This document shows positions 14,396-14,485 of a DNA stretch of 14,485 nt, piece by piece. Both the position numbers and the translations under genes were made by a program. The DNA lies in NCBI GenBank assembly GCA_045801465.1, contig JBJMSU010000121.1, forward strand, positions 1 through 14,485, written 5' to 3'. This stretch comes from DATFWC01 sp045801465 (GTDB lineage Bacteria; Pseudomonadota; Alphaproteobacteria; Rhizobiales; Xanthobacteraceae). Under the pieces are notes generated by a model, which searched no databases, was not told the DNA's origin, and saw only the letters and a program-made list of their open reading frames with translations. Each line of letters opens with the position of its first letter. Position 1 is the stretch's first letter.

Positions 14396-14468
14396 CCACC
14401 TCTCCCCGCGGGCGGGGGGAGGTCGACTTGCGAGCGCCCCTGCGCGAAGCCAGTCGGGTGAGGGGGCG
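14396..14468 (-). repeat. Structured intergenic repeat, right (inverted) copy
   Basis: This element is the reverse complement of the 78-152 part of the left-edge repeat, with small differences in the middle. It contains a 10-bp stem, CCTCTCCCCG (14399-14408) with CGGGGGGAGG (14413-14422), one pair being a wobble. GTCGACTTGCGAG and CGGGTGAGGGGGC follow. It begins 54 bp after the binding-protein stop and could serve as a terminator for the rightward operon. The 17 bases after it show nothing recognisable. Confidence 0.7.
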
Positions 14469-14485
14469 GGGCCACAGGCTCCGCC

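Noticed and set aside
12951..14399. Leftward frame opposite the binding-protein gene
   Set aside because: Antisense to a complete periplasmic binding protein with signal peptide and strong ribosome site.
1..14485. Composite transposon bounded by the edge repeats
   Set aside because: No transposase, integrase or target duplication is visible, and the repeats are hairpin-rich like ordinary dispersed intergenic elements.

Overview
The window looks like high-GC chromosomal DNA from an alphaproteobacterium, most likely Rhizobiales (Bradyrhizobium, Rhodopseudomonas or Xanthobacteraceae type). The evidence is the GC-rich codon use, rhizobial-style intergenic palindromes (for example around 3983-4052), and a set of catabolic families typical of those genomes. 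No species can be assigned. No rRNA, tRNA, CRISPR array, transposase or integrase is visible.

Layout. A structured GC-rich repeat occupies about 1-152. It is followed by a leftward LLM-class flavin monooxygenase (184-1323), a divergent regulatory gap with candidate operators, and a rightward membrane-anchored TAXI-type binding protein (1668-3077). Converging on the latter are a leftward SDR (3170-3952) and a leftward crotonase-fold protein (4052-4846), separated by a rhizobial palindrome. Next comes a leftward type I secretion block: a calcium-binding RTX-repeat protein (8483-10417), an AT-rich spacer, an ABC permease/ATPase (6357-8114) and its HlyD-type adaptor (5044-6360), the last two overlapping by 4 bp. 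From 10610 a rightward operon runs: two tandem cyclase/hydrolase-family genes (10610-11419, 11446-12255), a dienelactone-hydrolase-family gene (12275-13015) and a branched-chain/amide-type ABC substrate-binding protein (13116-14342). The window ends in a second copy of the left-edge repeat, in inverted orientation (14396-14468).

How the genes may work together. RTX protein, ABC exporter and HlyD adaptor form a self-contained export unit that lacks only the outer-membrane TolC-like channel; the RTX protein is the obvious cargo and has no recognisable catalytic domain. The genes around it look like an uptake and ring-cleavage or hydrolysis pathway: a periplasmic binding protein for a small organic solute, two metal-dependent amide/lactone hydrolases, a Cys-Asp-His lactone hydrolase, a RutA-like flavin monooxygenase, an SDR and a crotonase. 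The substrate is unknown and the pathway is inference.

Three enzymes have unusual active sites: the SDR lacks the Lys of YxxxK and the usual Ser, the crotonase lacks both hydratase glutamates, and the first cyclase has Asn where the metal-ligand Asp is expected. I found no clearly unprecedented system. The most noteworthy items are the altered active sites, the exact 109-residue tandem architecture of the RTX protein, the operator-like palindrome before the LLM gene, and the inverted repeats at both edges.
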